A stretch of 25,863 nt of DNA, from the NCBI GenBank assembly GCA_047635375.1, contig JBLIKP010000028.1, forward strand, positions 1-25,863, given 5' to 3'. The notes beneath the pieces were generated by a model, which was given only the letters and a program-made list of their open reading frames with translations, had not been told where the DNA came from and did not search any database. This document shows, one piece after another, positions 25,607-25,863 of this stretch. The position numbers and the translations under genes are program-made. Within the stretch, counting starts at the first letter, position 1; the number at the start of each line of letters is the position of its first letter. The DNA comes from JBLIKP01 sp047635375. Its GTDB lineage: Bacteria > Bacteroidota > Bacteroidia > Sphingobacteriales > Sphingobacteriaceae.

Positions 25607-25863
25607 GGGTTTCTCTTGGAGTTAAATACCTTTTTAAACTGTAAACTAGTGGCGCCAAAGTTTATGAGAAGGCCAATGTCTTTGTCGTAGGCGACAACGT
25701 AATTTTTTGCTTGAGCAAGGTGCGCGTCTACTAAGTTTATCACTGCTTTTAATTCTACAATAACTTCATCTTCCACAATGAAATCGGCGCGGCGGGTGCC
25801 AACTTTATAGCCGTCGTAATAAATTATTTGTTCTTTTTCTCGTTTGAATCTAAGTCCGGCTAT
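25588..25863 (-). CDS. GxxExxY family protein (PD-(D/E)xK-like), N-terminus outside window
   Basis: The window contains the C-terminal 91 residues of the gene; the frame is open to the window edge, so the start lies beyond 25863. It begins IAGLRFKREKEQIIYYDGYK and carries RADFIVEDEVIVELKAV, with D and E-x-K spaced as in PD-(D/E)xK nucleases. The segment HLAQAKNYVVAYDKDIGLLI followed by NFGATSLQFKKVF is typical of the C-terminus of GxxExxY proteins. The naming motif itself would lie in the missing part. A GTG at 25776 is an internal codon and not the likely start. The family has no settled function; nuclease activity is inferred from the fold. The last codons (encoding NCQH and stop) lie within the repeat sequence of block B. 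Confidence 0.87.
   Translation of the reverse strand: MAGLRFKREKEQIIYYDGYKVGTRRADFIVEDEVIVELKAVINLVDAHLAQAKNYVVAYDKDIGLLINFGATSLQFKKVFNSKRNPVNCQH

Overview
The window is a chromosomal segment from a member of Bacteroidota, most likely a marine-type Flavobacteriales or Cryomorphaceae-like bacterium. The evidence is the AT-rich DNA without Shine-Dalgarno sites, a GldB gliding lipoprotein, several proteins ending in type IX secretion (T9SS) sorting domains, a flavobacterial-type CrtD carotenoid desaturase, a DUF3078 protein and a MerR/B12-domain regulator. The genus assignment is inference. I saw no tRNA, rRNA, CRISPR array, prophage or transposase.

Layout, left to right. (1) 1-2122: a small zinc-ribbon protein and asnS, both on the minus strand and each closed by a clear hairpin terminator. 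(2) 2344-4403: rpoN (sigma-54) and an overlapping integral membrane protein with a degenerate PAP2 phosphatase pattern. (3) 4396-6515, minus strand: an outer-membrane beta-barrel gene followed by a GTG-started crtD, whose 3' end runs 8 nt into the membrane-protein gene. (4) 6556-8525: gldB and a DUF3078 protein, diverging from the barrel gene across about 40 bp. (5) 8814-13431: two tandem paralogues of about 720 residues. Each has a signal peptide, DUF2341, a glycine-rich beta-helix-like region, an Ig-like domain, two PKD domains and a T9SS tail. (6) 13667-14569: a TTG-started MerR regulator with a cobalamin-binding-type domain. (7) 14713-20327: sucA-sucB and lpdA, the complete 2-oxoglutarate dehydrogenase complex, with an intrinsic terminator between sucB and lpdA. 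(8) 20479-25863: an accessory region. It holds a broken gene for a T9SS-secreted protein (two frameshifts and a stop), two long direct-repeat blocks flanking a large secreted M43-type metalloprotease, and a GxxExxY-family (PD-(D/E)xK-like) gene that runs off the window.

How the genes fit together. GldB supports gliding and the T9SS, and four loci here encode proteins with T9SS-type tails (two DUF2341 paralogues, the metalloprotease and the pseudogene). The sucAB/lpdA genes form a core TCA-cycle enzyme. CrtD and the MerR/B12 regulator belong to families that elsewhere work together in light-regulated carotenoid synthesis, but they are about 8 kb apart here and a link is only inferred. The least explained parts are the repeat blocks beside the GxxExxY gene and the tandem glycine-rich secreted proteins.
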